Below are positions 26,027 through 35,869 of a stretch of DNA of 64,000 nt, one piece after another. The DNA lies in assembly GCF_004798935.1 (NCBI RefSeq), contig NZ_RAHT01000009.1, positions 62,001-126,000 of the forward strand. Reading direction: 5' to 3'. The position numbers and the translations under genes were made by a program. The notes under the pieces were generated by a model. The model saw only the letters and a program-made list of their open reading frames with translations, ran no database searches and had not been told where the DNA came from. Within the stretch, counting starts at the first letter, position 1, and every line of letters begins with the position of its first letter. This DNA is from Ningiella ruwaisensis. GTDB lineage: Bacteria > Pseudomonadota > Gammaproteobacteria > Enterobacterales > Alteromonadaceae.

Positions 26027-28690
26027 CTAACCGGTATTGCGAATACCCACCGCAATGCCGGTTATCGCAACCATCATTGCGCGTTCAAGGGTAGCAACGT
26101 CATTATCTTCAAATTGAGACGCCTCAGCTTTTCGAATACGATCTAACAGTTCAATTTGCAGGTAGTGCAAAGGTTGTAAATAGCCCGCGCGGATATTCAT
26201 TGAGTTTCGTCCAAGTGGGTCGTCTTCCATCATATGCTCATGGCCGGTAATGCTTAACAGCGATTGCATACTTTCAATGAGTTCATCTCGCAATGCTTCC
26301 CCAAAATGCGCAAGATTTTCTGGAACAAGGCGTTTGTCGTAAGCCTCGCTTATTGCAGGGTCAGCCTTTTTAAACACCATATCGAGCATAGAAAGTCGTG
26401 AGGCAAAAAAGGGCCACTGCTCAATCATTTCCTGCACAGTTTGCTGATTCTCTTTGGTGTTCACTTCTTCAATTGCGCGCATTACACCGAGCCATGACGG
26501 CAGAACAAGACGCGTTTGTGCCCACGCAAAAATCCAGGGTATGGCGCGCAAGCTTTCGATGCCGCCGCTCGGTTTACGTTTGGCAGGACGACTGCCTAAT
26601 GGCAGTTTTCCAAGTTCTTGCTCTGGAGTCGCAACTCTGAAATAAGGTACAAACTCCTCATCGTATCGAACGGTTTTACGGTAATTTTCACAGCCTATTT
26701 CTGCCATTTTGCCAATCAGATCGCGCCATTGTTGCTTTGGCGCAGGAGGAGGCGAGGTGACGGCTTCCACCACAGCAGATGCATAGAGCGACAGGCTGCG
26801 CTTGGCCAGTTGCGGCATACCAAATTTATACCGAATGGTCTCGCCCTGTTCGGTGACTCTGAACCCACCTTTCAGTGAACCCGGAGGTTGAGAGTGAATA
26901 GCGGCTTTTGCAGGCAGACCACCGCGACCAATCGTGCCGCCACGGCCGTGAAAGAGCGTTAACTGTATATTGTGTTGTTCAGCAATCTTAACTAAGGCTT
27001 CTTGTGAACTGTATTGCGCCCAGCCAGCCGCCAGTGAACCGGCGTCTTTCGCTGAATCTGAATAGCCAATCATGACATACTGTCTACCGTTGATGTATCC
27101 GCGATACCAGTCAACGCTAAGTAGCGCATTCATCACATCAGGAGAGTTGTTTAAATCGTCTAGCGTTTCAAACAGGGGGGCTACCGGCATCGGCCAGTCC
27201 ACACCTGACTCTTTTAAGAGTAACTGTACTGCCATTACATCAGAAGGCTGACTGGCCATTGAAATGATGTAAATACCGAAACCTGCCTGACCATGACTGG
27301 CAATCACTCTGCAGGTATCGAGCACTTCCTGCACTTCTTCAGAGGGCGACCACTTGCTTGGTATCAAAGGGCGCCGAGAGCCAAGTTCGCGCAGTAAAAA
27401 GGCTTGTTTGTCTTCTTCTGACCAATGATTGTAGTCACCCATACCCAAATAACGGGTAAGCTCACTAAATACATCTGCATGGCGCTGAGAATCTTGTCTG
27501 ATGTCGAGTTTGAGTAAATGTACGCCAAACGCATGAGCCCGGCGAATGGTATCAAGCAGGGCCCCGTTTGCAATCACTTGCATGCCGCAATCAATCAGGG
27601 ATTGGTAACAAGTGATTAATGGATGCAATAATTCATCGTTGTTTTGTAGCCACTCGCTAGTAGGCGCGCGACCATCGCGCGTGACTTCCAACTTTTCTAC
27701 CAGTGGCTTGAGCAAGCTACGATATGGTTCTCTTACATCACCAACTTGCTCGCGAAGCGCTTCATTACAGTCATTCATTGAAAGCTCAACGTACAGCTCA
27801 TTTAAATCCTGTAAAAATAGTTTGGCAGCACGACGGCGCGCTCTTAATAACACTTCTTCCGTCACTTTTGAGGTTACGAAAGGATTGCCGTCTCTGTCAC
27901 CGCCCATCCATGAACTAAACTGCACCGGTTTTGCGTTAAGTGGCAGTTTGGTATCAAATTTTGTCTGCAGAAAATCGTCCAGGTCTCTTAGAAAATCAGG
28001 AACAGCTTCCCAAAGTGAGCTTTCGATGACTGAGTAGCCCCATCGCGCCTCATCTACAGGCGTAGGGCGCACAGAACGAATTTCTTCTGTGTGCCAGGCC
28101 TGGGCAATTAAATCAGCAATACGCGCTTTAACCTTTCGTTCTTCCACTTCGCTTAAATCACTGCTATGAAGTCGCTGAAGTTGCGTGGCTAGCGCTCTGT
28201 GTTTGTGAATAAGCGTCCGGCGAGTAACTTCGGTCGGGTGCGCGGTTAACACCAAATCAATATTCAGCGCTTCGATCGCATCTAAAATGTCTTTTTTACT
28301 TACTCCCTCGTTAGACGCACTAATCAGTGCATTTAAATATTGAGACAGAGATTGGTCTTCTTGCGCTTTGCTATTAAATTCCTGTTCCGCGATGTTTGCC
28401 AGATTAAGAAACTGGGCAAATGCGCGGCCTATGGTCAGTAAAGATTGATTATCAAGACGGGAAATGGTCTTGGCTAAACGTTCTGTGCTTTGTTTATCCC
28501 CCCGAGACGAATGTCTGCCATCGTGTCGAACCTGTTCTATACGCTCAAGCCATTCGCGACCTAGCTCGGCTTCAATAGTTTCGCCCAGGGTAGCGCCCAA
28601 ATACTTTATCGTGTCTCTTAACTGTTCAGCGAGGGAATCTTTCACCTCATTCTCGGCATTCTGCTCATCGTTATGAATTTCAGTATTCAT
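26027..28690 (-). CDS. ppc: Phosphoenolpyruvate carboxylase
   Basis: Carboxylates PEP to oxaloacetate and refills the TCA cycle. 887 residues, the normal bacterial length. Motifs: VLTAHPTEVTRRT with the catalytic His, GGDRDGNPFVT, GYSDSAKDAGSLAAGW, the mobile-loop sequence FHGRGGTIGRGG and LPSWLGVMRAI. The C-terminus ends IRNTG, the usual xxNTG. It stands alone between convergent and divergent neighbours. Confidence 0.98.
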   Translation of the reverse strand: MNTEIHNDEQNAENEVKDSLAEQLRDTIKYLGATLGETIEAELGREWLERIEQVRHDGRHSSRGDKQSTERLAKTISRLDNQSLLTIGRAFAQFLNLANIAEQEFNSKAQEDQSLSQYLNALISASNEGVSKKDILDAIEALNIDLVLTAHPTEVTRRTLIHKHRALATQLQRLHSSDLSEVEERKVKARIADLIAQAWHTEEIRSVRPTPVDEARWGYSVIESSLWEAVPDFLRDLDDFLQTKFDTKLPLNAKPVQFSSWMGGDRDGNPFVTSKVTEEVLLRARRRAAKLFLQDLNELYVELSMNDCNEALREQVGDVREPYRSLLKPLVEKLEVTRDGRAPTSEWLQNNDELLHPLITCYQSLIDCGMQVIANGALLDTIRRAHAFGVHLLKLDIRQDSQRHADVFSELTRYLGMGDYNHWSEEDKQAFLLRELGSRRPLIPSKWSPSEEVQEVLDTCRVIASHGQAGFGIYIISMASQPSDVMAVQLLLKESGVDWPMPVAPLFETLDDLNNSPDVMNALLSVDWYRGYINGRQYVMIGYSDSAKDAGSLAAGWAQYSSQEALVKIAEQHNIQLTLFHGRGGTIGRGGLPAKAAIHSQPPGSLKGGFRVTEQGETIRYKFGMPQLAKRSLSLYASAVVEAVTSPPPAPKQQWRDLIGKMAEIGCENYRKTVRYDEEFVPYFRVATPEQELGKLPLGSRPAKRKPSGGIESLRAIPWIFAWAQTRLVLPSWLGVMRAIEEVNTKENQQTVQEMIEQWPFFASRLSMLDMVFKKADPAISEAYDKRLVPENLAHFGEALRDELIESMQSLLSITGHEHMMEDDPLGRNSMNIRAGYLQPLHYLQIELLDRIRKAEASQFEDNDVATLERAMMVAITGIAVGIRNTG

Positions 28691-28929
28691 TTACGGAAAA
28701 AACTCCACAATTATCTAAGGAATCCTCACACCCTACCGTAGAAAAGGTATTTAAGTCTATGCTTCAAATCGAATTTAGTATTATGTTTATTTATTGAAAA
28801 CTTTCATTACCACATTCATGTTGAAAGGCTCTCGGTTCTAAGCTCTGTGTGTAAAATAGTGCTGTGCTGTGTTACCCTCTGCGCCTTTAAATTGGTAAAT
28901 AGCCTTCTTTTAGGCATTTTGGAGAAGAT

Positions 28930-29553
28930 GTGTCAGATAAAATCAATGGTGTAGAACAGCAAGCAAGTTATGGTATTGGCTATCAAATGGGTGAGCAACT
29001 GGCTTCAAACCCCTTTGATGGATTGTCATTAGACATGGTGGCCAAAGGTATTGAAGATGGCTTCAACCGACAGCAGCCAGCGGTAAGTAATGATGAGTTA
29101 CGCGTCGCGTTTAACGAAATACATCAGCGCCTGCAAGCCGCCAAGCAAGAAAAATTTGCCGCGGTAGTAGAAGAAGGCGAAACCTTTTTAGCAGACAACG
29201 CAAAGCGTGATGAAGTTACGGTGACCGAGAGCGGTCTTCAATATGAAGTGATCAACAAGGGTGAAGCCTCTGAATCTCCGAATGCCGCTTCTACTGTGCG
29301 TACTCACTATCATGGCACTTTGTTAGACGGCACCGTGTTTGATAGCAGCTATGAGCGAGGCCAAGCGGCTGAATTTCCCGTTGGTGGCGTAATAAAAGGC
29401 TGGACAGAAGCTTTGCAAATGATGAGCGTTGGTGACAAATGGCGTCTTTATGTACCGCATAATCTTGCCTACGGTGAGCAAGGAGCGGGTGGTGCAATAG
29501 GTCCGTTCCAAACACTTATTTTTGATGTTGAGTTGCTTGAAATAATCAGCTAG
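28930..29553 (+). CDS. fklB: FKBP-type peptidyl-prolyl isomerase FklB
   Basis: Prolyl cis-trans isomerase with an N-terminal dimerisation helix region (QASYGIGYQMGEQLASNPFDGLS) and a C-terminal FKBP domain (VRTHYHGTLLDGTVFDSSYERG, FPVGGVIKGWTEALQMM, YGEQGAG, IFDVELLEI). No signal peptide, so cytoplasmic, which separates it from FkpA. The GTG start follows TTTTGGAG at good spacing. 207 residues, close to E. coli FklB. Confidence 0.93.
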   Translation: MSDKINGVEQQASYGIGYQMGEQLASNPFDGLSLDMVAKGIEDGFNRQQPAVSNDELRVAFNEIHQRLQAAKQEKFAAVVEEGETFLADNAKRDEVTVTESGLQYEVINKGEASESPNAASTVRTHYHGTLLDGTVFDSSYERGQAAEFPVGGVIKGWTEALQMMSVGDKWRLYVPHNLAYGEQGAGGAIGPFQTLIFDVELLEIIS

Positions 29554-29652
29554 CGCTTAAACAGCTACAAGGCTCAAGGTGCTTGCGTTCATCCCTGCTT
29601 ATGTCACAATGCTTTCTTAAAATAACAAGAAGACAAAAGCTAAACAGCAGGT

Positions 29653-30165
29653 ATGCGCAAGCACATAGCCAAACTTTCTAAAGGAATCGATGCAATAAAT
29701 ACCGCGTTAGGGCAATTTGTTGCATATGCTACGTTTCTCATGGCGATCATCATGTTCGCCATCGTTGTTTTGCGATACGGATTTAATCTTGGCTGGATTG
29801 CCATGCAAGAGTCTGTCACCTATCTCCATGCCGCGGTCTTTCTCCTTGGCAGCGCGTTTACCTATCAGCAGAACGCCCATGTGCGGGTGGATGTGTTTTA
29901 CCGTCAATTTTCCGAGCGAAAAAAAGCGTGGGTTAACCTTATTGGCAGCTTAATATTTATGCTTCCTGTTTCTCTCTATATCGGGATTATTTGTTTTGAG
30001 TATGTGATTGACTCATGGGCTTTGCTTGAGGGCAGCAGAGAACCTGGCGGCTTGCCATTTGTGTATGTTTTAAAGTCTTTTTTGCTTGTATTCGCAACTA
30101 GCATGGTGCTTCAGGCATTGTCAGACATTGCAAAGCAAGCGCTTAGCTTAAGGGAGCTTGGATAA
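29653..30165 (+). CDS. TRAP transporter small membrane subunit (DctQ)
   Basis: Four-helix membrane subunit of a tripartite ATP-independent periplasmic transporter. The 170-residue protein has the family features MQESVTYLHAAVFLLGSAFTYQ near helix 2 and the HVRVDVFYRQFSERKKAWVNL loop. It is followed with a one-base gap by the large subunit, and then by the binding protein, giving order Q-M-P. Confidence 0.92.
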   Translation: MRKHIAKLSKGIDAINTALGQFVAYATFLMAIIMFAIVVLRYGFNLGWIAMQESVTYLHAAVFLLGSAFTYQQNAHVRVDVFYRQFSERKKAWVNLIGSLIFMLPVSLYIGIICFEYVIDSWALLEGSREPGGLPFVYVLKSFLLVFATSMVLQALSDIAKQALSLRELG

Positions 30166-30166
30166 G

Positions 30167-31534
30167 ATGGAATGGCTTTCCCTGGTGTTATTTGCTGCAG
30201 TGTGCCTTACCCTGCTCTTTGGTTATCCTGTCGCGCTGACCCTGGCAGGAGTCTCACTTATTTTTGCAGGTATGGGGGCCGCCTTAGGCGTATTTGATGC
30301 TAACTATTTACTCACTGCACCATCACGATTATTTGGCATCGTTAGCAATACAACGCTCATCGCCGTGCCGCTTTTTGTATTTATGGGCGTCGTGCTTGAG
30401 CGCTCAAAAATTGCCGAAGATTTGCTCATTTCGATGTCTGCTGTATTAGGCAAATTTAAAAGTGGATTAGGTGTCTCGGTTATCCTGGTAGGCATGCTTT
30501 TAGCAGCAAGCACTGGCATCGTGGGCGCCACGGTGGTAACGATGGGCTTATTGTCATTGCCTACAATGTTAAAGCGCGGCTACTCGCCCGAATTGGCAAG
30601 CGGTACGATTTGCGCAACGGGTACTTTAGGGCAAATTATTCCACCGTCAATCGCTTTGGTATTACTAGGCGATGTGCTATCCAGTGCTTATCAAAAAGCG
30701 CAACTGGATATGGGAATATTTTCTCCCGATAGTGTTTCGGTGGGTGATTTATTCGTAGGCGCGCTCGTGCCCGGGCTTATTTTAGTTATTTGCTATTTGC
30801 TCTATTTATGGGGCGTAAGTGCATTCTCGGCCAAACAAGTCCCCGTTGAAGGACAAAAGAATGAGCACGCATCCCTTGCCGCATTGCTCAATGCATTACT
30901 TCCACCGCTTATTCTGATTATCGCCGTACTTGGTTCGATTTTATTCGGTTTTGCTACACCTACAGAGGCTGCCGGCGTGGGTGCAGTAGGTGCGCTTATC
31001 TTAGCGGGAGCAAAAAAGCAGTTAGGTAAAGATAATATTCGTTACGTTGTGCAAGAAACGACAAAAGTGACCTGTATGGTATTTCTCATACTGATCGGCG
31101 CTTCGATTTTTTCACTCGTATTTCGTGGATTTGGCGGAGAGATCTTGTTAAAAGACTTTTTTACCTCATTGCCTGGTGGCGTGTTTACCGCCATGCTCCT
31201 GGTAATGTTTATCATCTTTTTATTGGGGTTTATACTGGACTTTATCGAAATCACCTTTGTGGTCGTACCGATTGTGGCCCCTATTTTGATTATTATGGGT
31301 GTTGACCCTATATGGCTTGGAATTATGATCGCTGTTAATTTGCAGACGTCTTTTTTAACGCCTCCTTTTGGCTTTGCCCTGTTTTACCTGCGAGGAGTGG
31401 CAAGTGACCTGGTAAAAACAGAGCAAATTTATAAAGGCGTTATTCCCTTTATTTTAATTCAGCTAGGTGTGTTGGTATTAATGGCAATCTGGCCATCTTT
31501 GGTCACCTGGTTACCTGATACGATGTATAATTGA
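30167..31534 (+). CDS. TRAP transporter large permease subunit (DctM)
   Basis: Na+-driven permease with about 12 helices. The 455-residue protein shows FGYPVALTLAGVSLIFAG, the conserved ATGTLGQIIPPSIALVLLGD loop, and FGFATPTEAAGVGAVGALIL. AGGGAG is ten bases before this ATG. It works with the preceding DctQ and the DctP protein downstream. Confidence 0.93.
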   Translation: MEWLSLVLFAAVCLTLLFGYPVALTLAGVSLIFAGMGAALGVFDANYLLTAPSRLFGIVSNTTLIAVPLFVFMGVVLERSKIAEDLLISMSAVLGKFKSGLGVSVILVGMLLAASTGIVGATVVTMGLLSLPTMLKRGYSPELASGTICATGTLGQIIPPSIALVLLGDVLSSAYQKAQLDMGIFSPDSVSVGDLFVGALVPGLILVICYLLYLWGVSAFSAKQVPVEGQKNEHASLAALLNALLPPLILIIAVLGSILFGFATPTEAAGVGAVGALILAGAKKQLGKDNIRYVVQETTKVTCMVFLILIGASIFSLVFRGFGGEILLKDFFTSLPGGVFTAMLLVMFIIFLLGFILDFIEITFVVVPIVAPILIIMGVDPIWLGIMIAVNLQTSFLTPPFGFALFYLRGVASDLVKTEQIYKGVIPFILIQLGVLVLMAIWPSLVTWLPDTMYN

Positions 31535-31577
31535 AAGTTAGAGCAAAGCAATATGTCTTTGTTAACGAGGCAAAATA

Positions 31578-32687
31578 ATGAAACCTGTACTGCGACTTTT
31601 TACCCTCTTTTTTTTGTTGTGTTCACTTCTTATGCTGCAGGCTTGCTCAAAAAGCGATCAAGCAAGTCAGCCCAATAATGATGTAAGCGCTCAGCCTGAC
31701 AAAATCTACAAATGGAAACTGGTCACCTCATGGCCAAAAAACTTCCCTGGACTTGGCAAAGCTCCTGAAACCTTTGCCACTTATGTCAACGAGATGTCGG
31801 GAGGCCGTTTGCAGATAACTGTTTATGGCGCAGGCGAACTGGTGCCTGGCTTTGAAGTATTTAATGCGGTATCAAGCGGCAGTGCCGAAATGGGGCATGC
31901 CGGTGCATATTACTGGAAAGGAAAAATCCCGGCTGCACCGATTTTCTCTGCCATCCCCTTCGGAATGAACGTCACGGAAATGAACGCATGGCTGCACTAT
32001 GGTGATGGGCTGAAATTATGGCGCGAGTTATACGCACCCTTTGGCGTAATTCCTTTTGCCGGTGGCAGTACTGGCGTGCAAATGGCTGGCTGGTTTAAAA
32101 AAGAAATTAATTCGGTTGAAGACTTGCAGGGGCTCAAAATGCGCATTCCCGGCTTAGGGGGTGAGGTGTTTAAACAGGTGGGTGGACTCCCTGTTACGCT
32201 GACTGGCGGTGAAATATTTACCTCACTTCAAACTGGAGCAATTGATGCGACCGAGTGGGTAGGGCCTTACAACGATCGCTCTTTTGGTTTGCACAAAGCA
32301 GCTAACTATTATTATCACAGTGGTTGGCATGAGCCAGGCACAACGCTTGAGTTTATCGTAAATGAAGAGGCATTTAATGCACTGCCTGGCGATTTACAAA
32401 AAATCGTTGAAGTGGCGACTCGCGCAGTTAACCAGGATATGTTGGATGAATATACGGCGGCTAATCATAAGGCGCTGCAACAGTTGGTGGAAGAAGATTC
32501 GATAGAGGTTCGTCCGCTGCCAGATGATGTGTTAGCTGCACTGAAAACAGCTACAGAGCAAGTGATTGCGCAGGCACGAAACGAAGATGAAGATTTTGAT
32601 CGAATTTATGCATCTTATGAAGATTTTTATAAAAAAGTGAAGCGTTATCACGCTTTATCAGAGCAAGCTTATTACAATAACCGCTAG
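31578..32687 (+). CDS. TRAP transporter solute-binding lipoprotein (DctP, TakP-like)
   Basis: 369 residues with lipobox LMLQA-Cys23, so tethered to a membrane rather than free. The mature protein has YKWKLVTSWPKNFPGLGKAPETFA, GGRLQITVYGAGELVPGFE, the conserved Arg in LKMRIPGLGGEVFKQVG that binds the carboxylate, and DATEWVGPYND. These features recall the alpha-keto acid binding protein TakP of Rhodobacter, so pyruvate or another 2-oxoacid is a candidate ligand; this is inference from resemblance. Confidence 0.88.
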   Translation: MKPVLRLFTLFFLLCSLLMLQACSKSDQASQPNNDVSAQPDKIYKWKLVTSWPKNFPGLGKAPETFATYVNEMSGGRLQITVYGAGELVPGFEVFNAVSSGSAEMGHAGAYYWKGKIPAAPIFSAIPFGMNVTEMNAWLHYGDGLKLWRELYAPFGVIPFAGGSTGVQMAGWFKKEINSVEDLQGLKMRIPGLGGEVFKQVGGLPVTLTGGEIFTSLQTGAIDATEWVGPYNDRSFGLHKAANYYYHSGWHEPGTTLEFIVNEEAFNALPGDLQKIVEVATRAVNQDMLDEYTAANHKALQQLVEEDSIEVRPLPDDVLAALKTATEQVIAQARNEDEDFDRIYASYEDFYKKVKRYHALSEQAYYNNR

Positions 32688-32806
32688 GGCAAGCAACAAT
32701 TTTATTGGAATGTCTGACATTTCCCAGTGGACTGATTTGTTTAAGACATGCGTCACTATAGAATGCGCGCTTTATTTATTTTGCTGTAAATGACTTAGGA
32801 GCAATG

Positions 32807-34003
32807 ATGGTTATCAAGCCAAAAGTAAGAGGATTTATTTGTACCAACGCTCACCCTGTGGGTTGTGCAAAAAGTGTAGAAAATCAAATTGAGTATATTA
32901 AATCCCAGCCATTTGCAGGCGAATCAAAAGCAGATGAAAGTCCTCAAAATGTGCTCGTCATTGGATGTTCAACGGGGTATGGACTGGCATCGCGTATTAC
33001 AGCAGCATTTGGATATGGCGCAAAAACCTTAGGCGTGTGCTTCGAAAAACCTCCTACCGAGCGCAAGACGGGTACCGCTGGTTTTTACAATACCGCTGCC
33101 TTCCATGAAAAAGCGCAAGCGCAAGGTCTATACGCTCAAACAATCAACGGTGATGCGTTTTCTGATGAAATCAAGCGCGAAACGATTGATAGAATTAAAG
33201 CGGATATTGGTCAAATTGACCTCGTAATTTATAGCTTGGCCTCACCTCGCCGCACCGATCCTGAAACGGGTGAGGTGTATAAATCGACGTTAAAGCCAGT
33301 AGGGCAAGCATATACAACAAAAACCTATGACACCGACAAAGACTTAGTGCACGAGGTAAGTTTAGAGCCAGCCAATGAAGACGAGATCGCACAAACCGTT
33401 AAAGTGATGGGTGGGGAAGATTGGGAGCGCTGGATGTCGCAATTAGGTCAAGCAGGAGTGCTGGCAGATAATTGCAAAACAACCGCATATACTTATATTG
33501 GCAAAGAATTAACCTGGCCAATCTACGGGCAAGCAACTATTGGTAAGGCAAAAGAAGATCTTGATCGCGCCGCTGCTGCGATCATGAAGCAGCTCCCCGA
33601 CAAAAATGTCCAGGCAAATGTTTCATCTTTGAAAGCTTTAGTAACGCAGGCAAGCTCAGCCATTCCGGTTATGCCACTATACATTTCATTAATCTACAAG
33701 GTGATGAAGGAGGAGGGCACGCATCAGGGTTGTATTGAGCAAATTGCAGGCTTGTTCAGCGAGCGACTATATGCTGAAAATCCGCCCACAGATGAAATGA
33801 ATCGTTACCGTATGGACGGTATTGAAACAAACGATGCTACTCAAGCTAAAATAAAAGGCTTATGGGATCAGGTAACACAAGATAATTTCCATGAATTATC
33901 TGATTATGAGGGATACCATCGTGATTTCCTGAATCTTTTTGGCTTTGAGATTCAAGGTGTAGATTACGAGGCCGATGTAGACCCCTTAGTAGAATGGTCG
34001 TAG
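32807..34003 (+). CDS. fabV: Enoyl-[acyl-carrier-protein] reductase FabV
   Basis: NADH-dependent last step of the fatty-acid elongation cycle; the FabV type is naturally resistant to triclosan. Starts MVIKPKVRGFICTNAHPVGC as in the family. Cofactor site VLVIGCSTGYGLASRITAAF, YSLASPRRTDP region, and the catalytic Tyr-x8-Lys in IYGQATIGKAKEDL. Two adjacent ATGs are available; the second is used here and gives 398 residues. It is the SDR branch found in Vibrio, Pseudomonas and Xanthomonas. Confidence 0.96.
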   Translation: MVIKPKVRGFICTNAHPVGCAKSVENQIEYIKSQPFAGESKADESPQNVLVIGCSTGYGLASRITAAFGYGAKTLGVCFEKPPTERKTGTAGFYNTAAFHEKAQAQGLYAQTINGDAFSDEIKRETIDRIKADIGQIDLVIYSLASPRRTDPETGEVYKSTLKPVGQAYTTKTYDTDKDLVHEVSLEPANEDEIAQTVKVMGGEDWERWMSQLGQAGVLADNCKTTAYTYIGKELTWPIYGQATIGKAKEDLDRAAAAIMKQLPDKNVQANVSSLKALVTQASSAIPVMPLYISLIYKVMKEEGTHQGCIEQIAGLFSERLYAENPPTDEMNRYRMDGIETNDATQAKIKGLWDQVTQDNFHELSDYEGYHRDFLNLFGFEIQGVDYEADVDPLVEWS

Positions 34004-34048
34004 GTTTTTGTTTAAACTAGCGACGCGACTTGCACTTAAAATTGTGTG

Positions 34049-34074
34049 AAAGGGGTTTGCGAGCCCCTTTTTCA
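34049..34074 (+). terminator. Terminator after fabV
   Basis: AAAGGGGTTTGCGAGCCCCTTTTT: a stem of AAGGGG with CCCCTT and a T-run. Confidence 0.85.
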
Positions 34075-34328
34075 TTGTCGGAGACGGCTTTTGTATTAAC
34101 TTTGGCTTGAAAAATGGCGCTTTCATCAAAGTTTAAGTGGAATTATTTATTCACAATGCATTTGCTTTAAATACGCTTTTGGTATAATTCCAATAGCCTT
34201 TTGGGGGTGGTTAATGCTAAAATCGCGCCCATTCAATAAGTGCATGTTCATCTGATAAAACATCACTAACGCGAATAAACGTCTAATTTCAAAAAAAGCA
34301 TAATAATAATAGTAACTTAGGTTGGATT

Positions 34329-34357
34329 TTGTTCACCCGAGCTTTAGCTTGTAAAAT
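34329..34357 (+). promoter_or_regulatory. Candidate sigma70 promoter of nqr
   Basis: TTGTTC, 17 bases, TAAAAT. Best-spaced promoter-like pair upstream of nqrA; transcription would begin near 34364. Confidence 0.4.
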
Positions 34358-34525
34358 CATACCTATAGTTTGGTTTTAATACCTATGAGGGTAGTGGTCA
34401 ATTTAAACTTGCTTGAATTTTAATCAGCTTAATTAGCTTGATAGGAATAGCACAGGTGAGACGTTCCATACAGTGGATTGAGGCACGTTTGAATTGGTTT
34501 TTACATTAAGAGTAGTCAATTGCAT

Positions 34526-35866
34526 ATGATTAAGATTAAAAAAGGTTTAGACCTTCCCATCAAAGGAGAGCCGGAGCAGAAAATTGTGCAAACAATCGAT
34601 GCTCAAAAAGTGGCAATTCTTGGTGAGGAATATATTGGTATGCGACCGACCATGCATGTTCAGGTGGGAGACGTCGTTAAAAAAGGTCAGCTGCTGTTTG
34701 AGGACAAGAAAAATCCCGGCGTGAAGTTTGTCTCGCCTGCAGCAGGTGAAGTGGTTGAGGTTAATCGCGGTGCTAAACGCGTTTTACAATCGGTCGTCAT
34801 TGGCGTTAAAGGTGATGATGCCATTGAGTTTGCAAAATTCGATGAAGCTTCATTAAAGAGCGCAGATCGTCAGGCTATCGTAGATGTTCTTGTAGACTCC
34901 GCTCTATGGACAACGATTCGTACGCGCCCATTTAGCAAGATCCCGGCAATTGACTCTGCACCTAAATCGATATTCGTGACGGCTATGGATACCAATCCTT
35001 TAGCAGTTGACCCACAAATAGTATTGGCTGAACGCGAAGCGGATTTCGCTTTTGGTTTAAACGTTCTGGCGAAATTGACTGAAGGTAAGATTTTTGTCAA
35101 CAAAGCGCCTGGTGCCAGTGTTCCGGCGTCTGGTGAACGAGTTGAAGTCAATGAATTCGCAGGGCCTCATCCAGCCGGTTTGCCAGGCACTCACATTCAT
35201 TACCTTGATCCGGTTGGTTTAGGTAAAACGGTGTGGCATATAAACTACCAGGACGTGATTGCAATAGGTTCAACACTTCAAACGGGTAGTTTAGATGTGA
35301 CCAAGGTCGTGTCGATTGCCGGACCGATGGCAAAATCACCAAAAATTGTTCGCACTCAACTAGGCGCTAACGTAAATGAGTTGATTGAAGGTCAAACATC
35401 AAACGAACCAACGCGAGTAATCTCAGGCTCGGTTCTCAATGGAACCAATGCTTCAGGACCGCACGCCTATCTTGGCCGATATCATTATCAAGTGTCGCTC
35501 ATCAAAGAGGACAGAGAGAAGAAATTCTTTGGTTGGATCATGCCGGGAAGTGACAAACACTCAGTCACGCGTGCTTATCTTGGTCACTTGGGTGGTAAAA
35601 AGAAATTTGACATGACCTCAACGACAAACGGTTCAGATCGCTCAATGGTGCCAATTGGCAATTATGAGAGAATTATGCCGCTTGACGTCATCCCAACGCT
35701 GTTGTTGCGAGATATCTTATCTGGTGATACAGACGGCGCACAAAAACTTGGCGCATTGGAGTTGGACGAAGAGGATTTGAGTTTATGTACCTACGTGTGC
35801 CCTGGAAAATATAACTATGGACCAGAGCTGCGCGAATGTTTAACCAAAATTGAATTAGAGGGTTAA
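34526..35866 (+). CDS. nqrA: Na+-translocating NADH:quinone reductase subunit A
   Basis: Peripheral cytoplasmic subunit of the respiratory Na+ pump that oxidises NADH and reduces ubiquinone. Begins [18 protein letters not shown]; central [22 protein letters not shown] is a lipoyl-like hairpin; the C-terminal region ends [13 protein letters not shown]. The ATG at 34526 gives 446 residues, the V. cholerae length; a TTG two codons earlier is rejected. First gene of nqrABCDEF. Confidence 0.97.
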   Translation: MIKIKKGLDLPIKGEPEQKIVQTIDAQKVAILGEEYIGMRPTMHVQVGDVVKKGQLLFEDKKNPGVKFVSPAAGEVVEVNRGAKRVLQSVVIGVKGDDAIEFAKFDEASLKSADRQAIVDVLVDSALWTTIRTRPFSKIPAIDSAPKSIFVTAMDTNPLAVDPQIVLAEREADFAFGLNVLAKLTEGKIFVNKAPGASVPASGERVEVNEFAGPHPAGLPGTHIHYLDPVGLGKTVWHINYQDVIAIGSTLQTGSLDVTKVVSIAGPMAKSPKIVRTQLGANVNELIEGQTSNEPTRVISGSVLNGTNASGPHAYLGRYHYQVSLIKEDREKKFFGWIMPGSDKHSVTRAYLGHLGGKKKFDMTSTTNGSDRSMVPIGNYERIMPLDVIPTLLLRDILSGDTDGAQKLGALELDEEDLSLCTYVCPGKYNYGPELRECLTKIELEG

Positions 35867-35869
35867 GTG

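Larger units (their letters stand above)
34004..34525. promoter_or_regulatory. Terminator of fabV and leader of the nqr operon
   Basis: A long gap without a supported gene. After the fabV hairpin it is AT-rich. Two sigma70-like promoters can be drawn: TTTGCT (34161) with TATAAT (34183-34188) at short spacing, and TTGTTC (34329) with TAAAAT (34352-34357). Either leaves a leader of more than 150 bases before nqrA. Confidence 0.5.

Noticed and set aside
26398-28676. Several plus-strand frames of 60-140 codons within the ppc gene
   Set aside because: All lie antisense to the well-conserved ppc coding frame and have no family features.
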